From: an uncultured Bacteriovoracaceae bacterium
GTDB lineage: Bacteria > Bdellovibrionota > Bacteriovoracia > Bacteriovoracales > Bacteriovoracaceae
DNA: 7,428 nt
Direction: 5' to 3'
Assembly (NCBI GenBank): GCA_937952395.1
Contig: CALFYV010000049.1
Coordinates: 1 to 7,428 of the forward strand
The first letter of the stretch is position 1. The number at the start of each line of letters is the position of its first letter. Below the pieces are notes generated by a model. The model was not told where the DNA came from, ran no database searches, and was given only the letters and a program-made list of their open reading frames with translations. The translations under genes were made by a program, and so were the position numbers. Positions 7,329 to 7,428 of the stretch are shown here, in pieces.

Positions 7329-7355
7329 CAAAGTATTAGTTATTCTAATACTTTG
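7329..7355 (-). terminator. Perfect 11-bp hairpin downstream of rpmE
   Basis: CAAAGTATTAG and CTAATACTTTG flank a 5-nt loop, with no mismatch. The hairpin begins 29 nt after the rpmE stop, in the gap before the next gene on the same strand. Its position suits transcription termination or 3'-end protection of rpmE mRNA. The stem has only three G/C pairs, and the bases after it on the minus strand (GATAAATATATC) are AT-rich but not a clean U-tract; a run of six T follows only about 24 nt further on. An operator palindrome for the downstream gene is an equally open reading. Confidence 0.45.
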
Positions 7356-7384
7356 TACTCTATAAATAAAGTTTAGCTGAAAAA

Positions 7385-7428
7385 TTAACGGCGAGAATAT
7401 TTCTTGCGGAAACGCTCAACTCTTCCTT
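7385..7428 (-). CDS. rpmE: Ribosomal protein L31, C-terminal end only
   Basis: The minus strand from the right edge reads G-R-V-E-R-F-R-K-K-Y-S-R-R and then TAA at 7385-7387. This matches the conserved tail of bacterial L31, in which a G-R-V-(D/E)-(R/K)-F segment followed by basic residues closes the protein (compare the Bacillus form ending G-R-V-D-R-F-N-K-K-Y-G). L31 is a small component of the large ribosomal subunit. The body of the protein, including any zinc-binding Cys residues that separate its two types, is outside the window. Thirteen residues is little, but the motif is distinctive and the basic tail fits. Confidence 0.8.
   Translation of the reverse strand, partial: GRVERFRKKYSRR

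Overview
This is an AT-rich bacterial window holding four protein-coding stretches and almost no spare DNA. The only gene recognised with confidence is the last one: the C-terminal 13 residues of a ribosomal protein L31 (rpmE) run off the right edge on the minus strand. The other three are large proteins of unrecognised or only broadly recognised family. A low-GC Gram-negative is likely, because there are two very large proteins that look envelope-associated, with a signal or anchor sequence, membrane segments and a Cys cluster. A Bdellovibrio-and-like lineage such as the Bacteriovoracales would fit, but that is a guess from general character and not from a diagnostic gene.

Layout, left to right. 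Positions 2-1270 (+): the 3' part of a beta-propeller (WD40-like) protein whose start lies beyond the left edge. Positions 1260-5846 (-): a 1528-residue orphan protein with a Cys cluster, an acidic and Asp-Ser-rich linker, and a central membrane region; its stop overlaps the convergent propeller gene by 11 bp. Positions 5847-5963 (-): a TAG stop followed by 38 open codons in exactly the frame of the 1528-residue ORF. Positions 5961-7238 (-): a 425-residue protein with an N-terminal signal or anchor sequence, in the same frame. Positions 7239-7384: a 146-bp intergenic gap with an 11-bp perfect inverted repeat. Positions 7385-7428 (-): the end of rpmE.

The most notable feature is that the two large minus-strand ORFs are separated by one in-frame TAG and nothing else. 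Between that TAG and the first ATG of the second ORF there is no other stop, no GTG/TTG/CTG start and no Shine-Dalgarno-like sequence. Read through the TAG, the locus would make one protein of about 1992 residues with an N-terminal signal or anchor, an extracytoplasmic-looking front half and a central membrane hairpin. The candidates are a recent nonsense mutation, a sequencing error, stop-codon readthrough, or two coupled genes. A perfect 10-bp hairpin inside the 38-codon stretch, and an A11 tract just before the membrane segments where either a +1 or a -1 slip meets a stop within four codons, are further oddities of the same locus. No mobile element, CRISPR array, tRNA or rRNA is visible.
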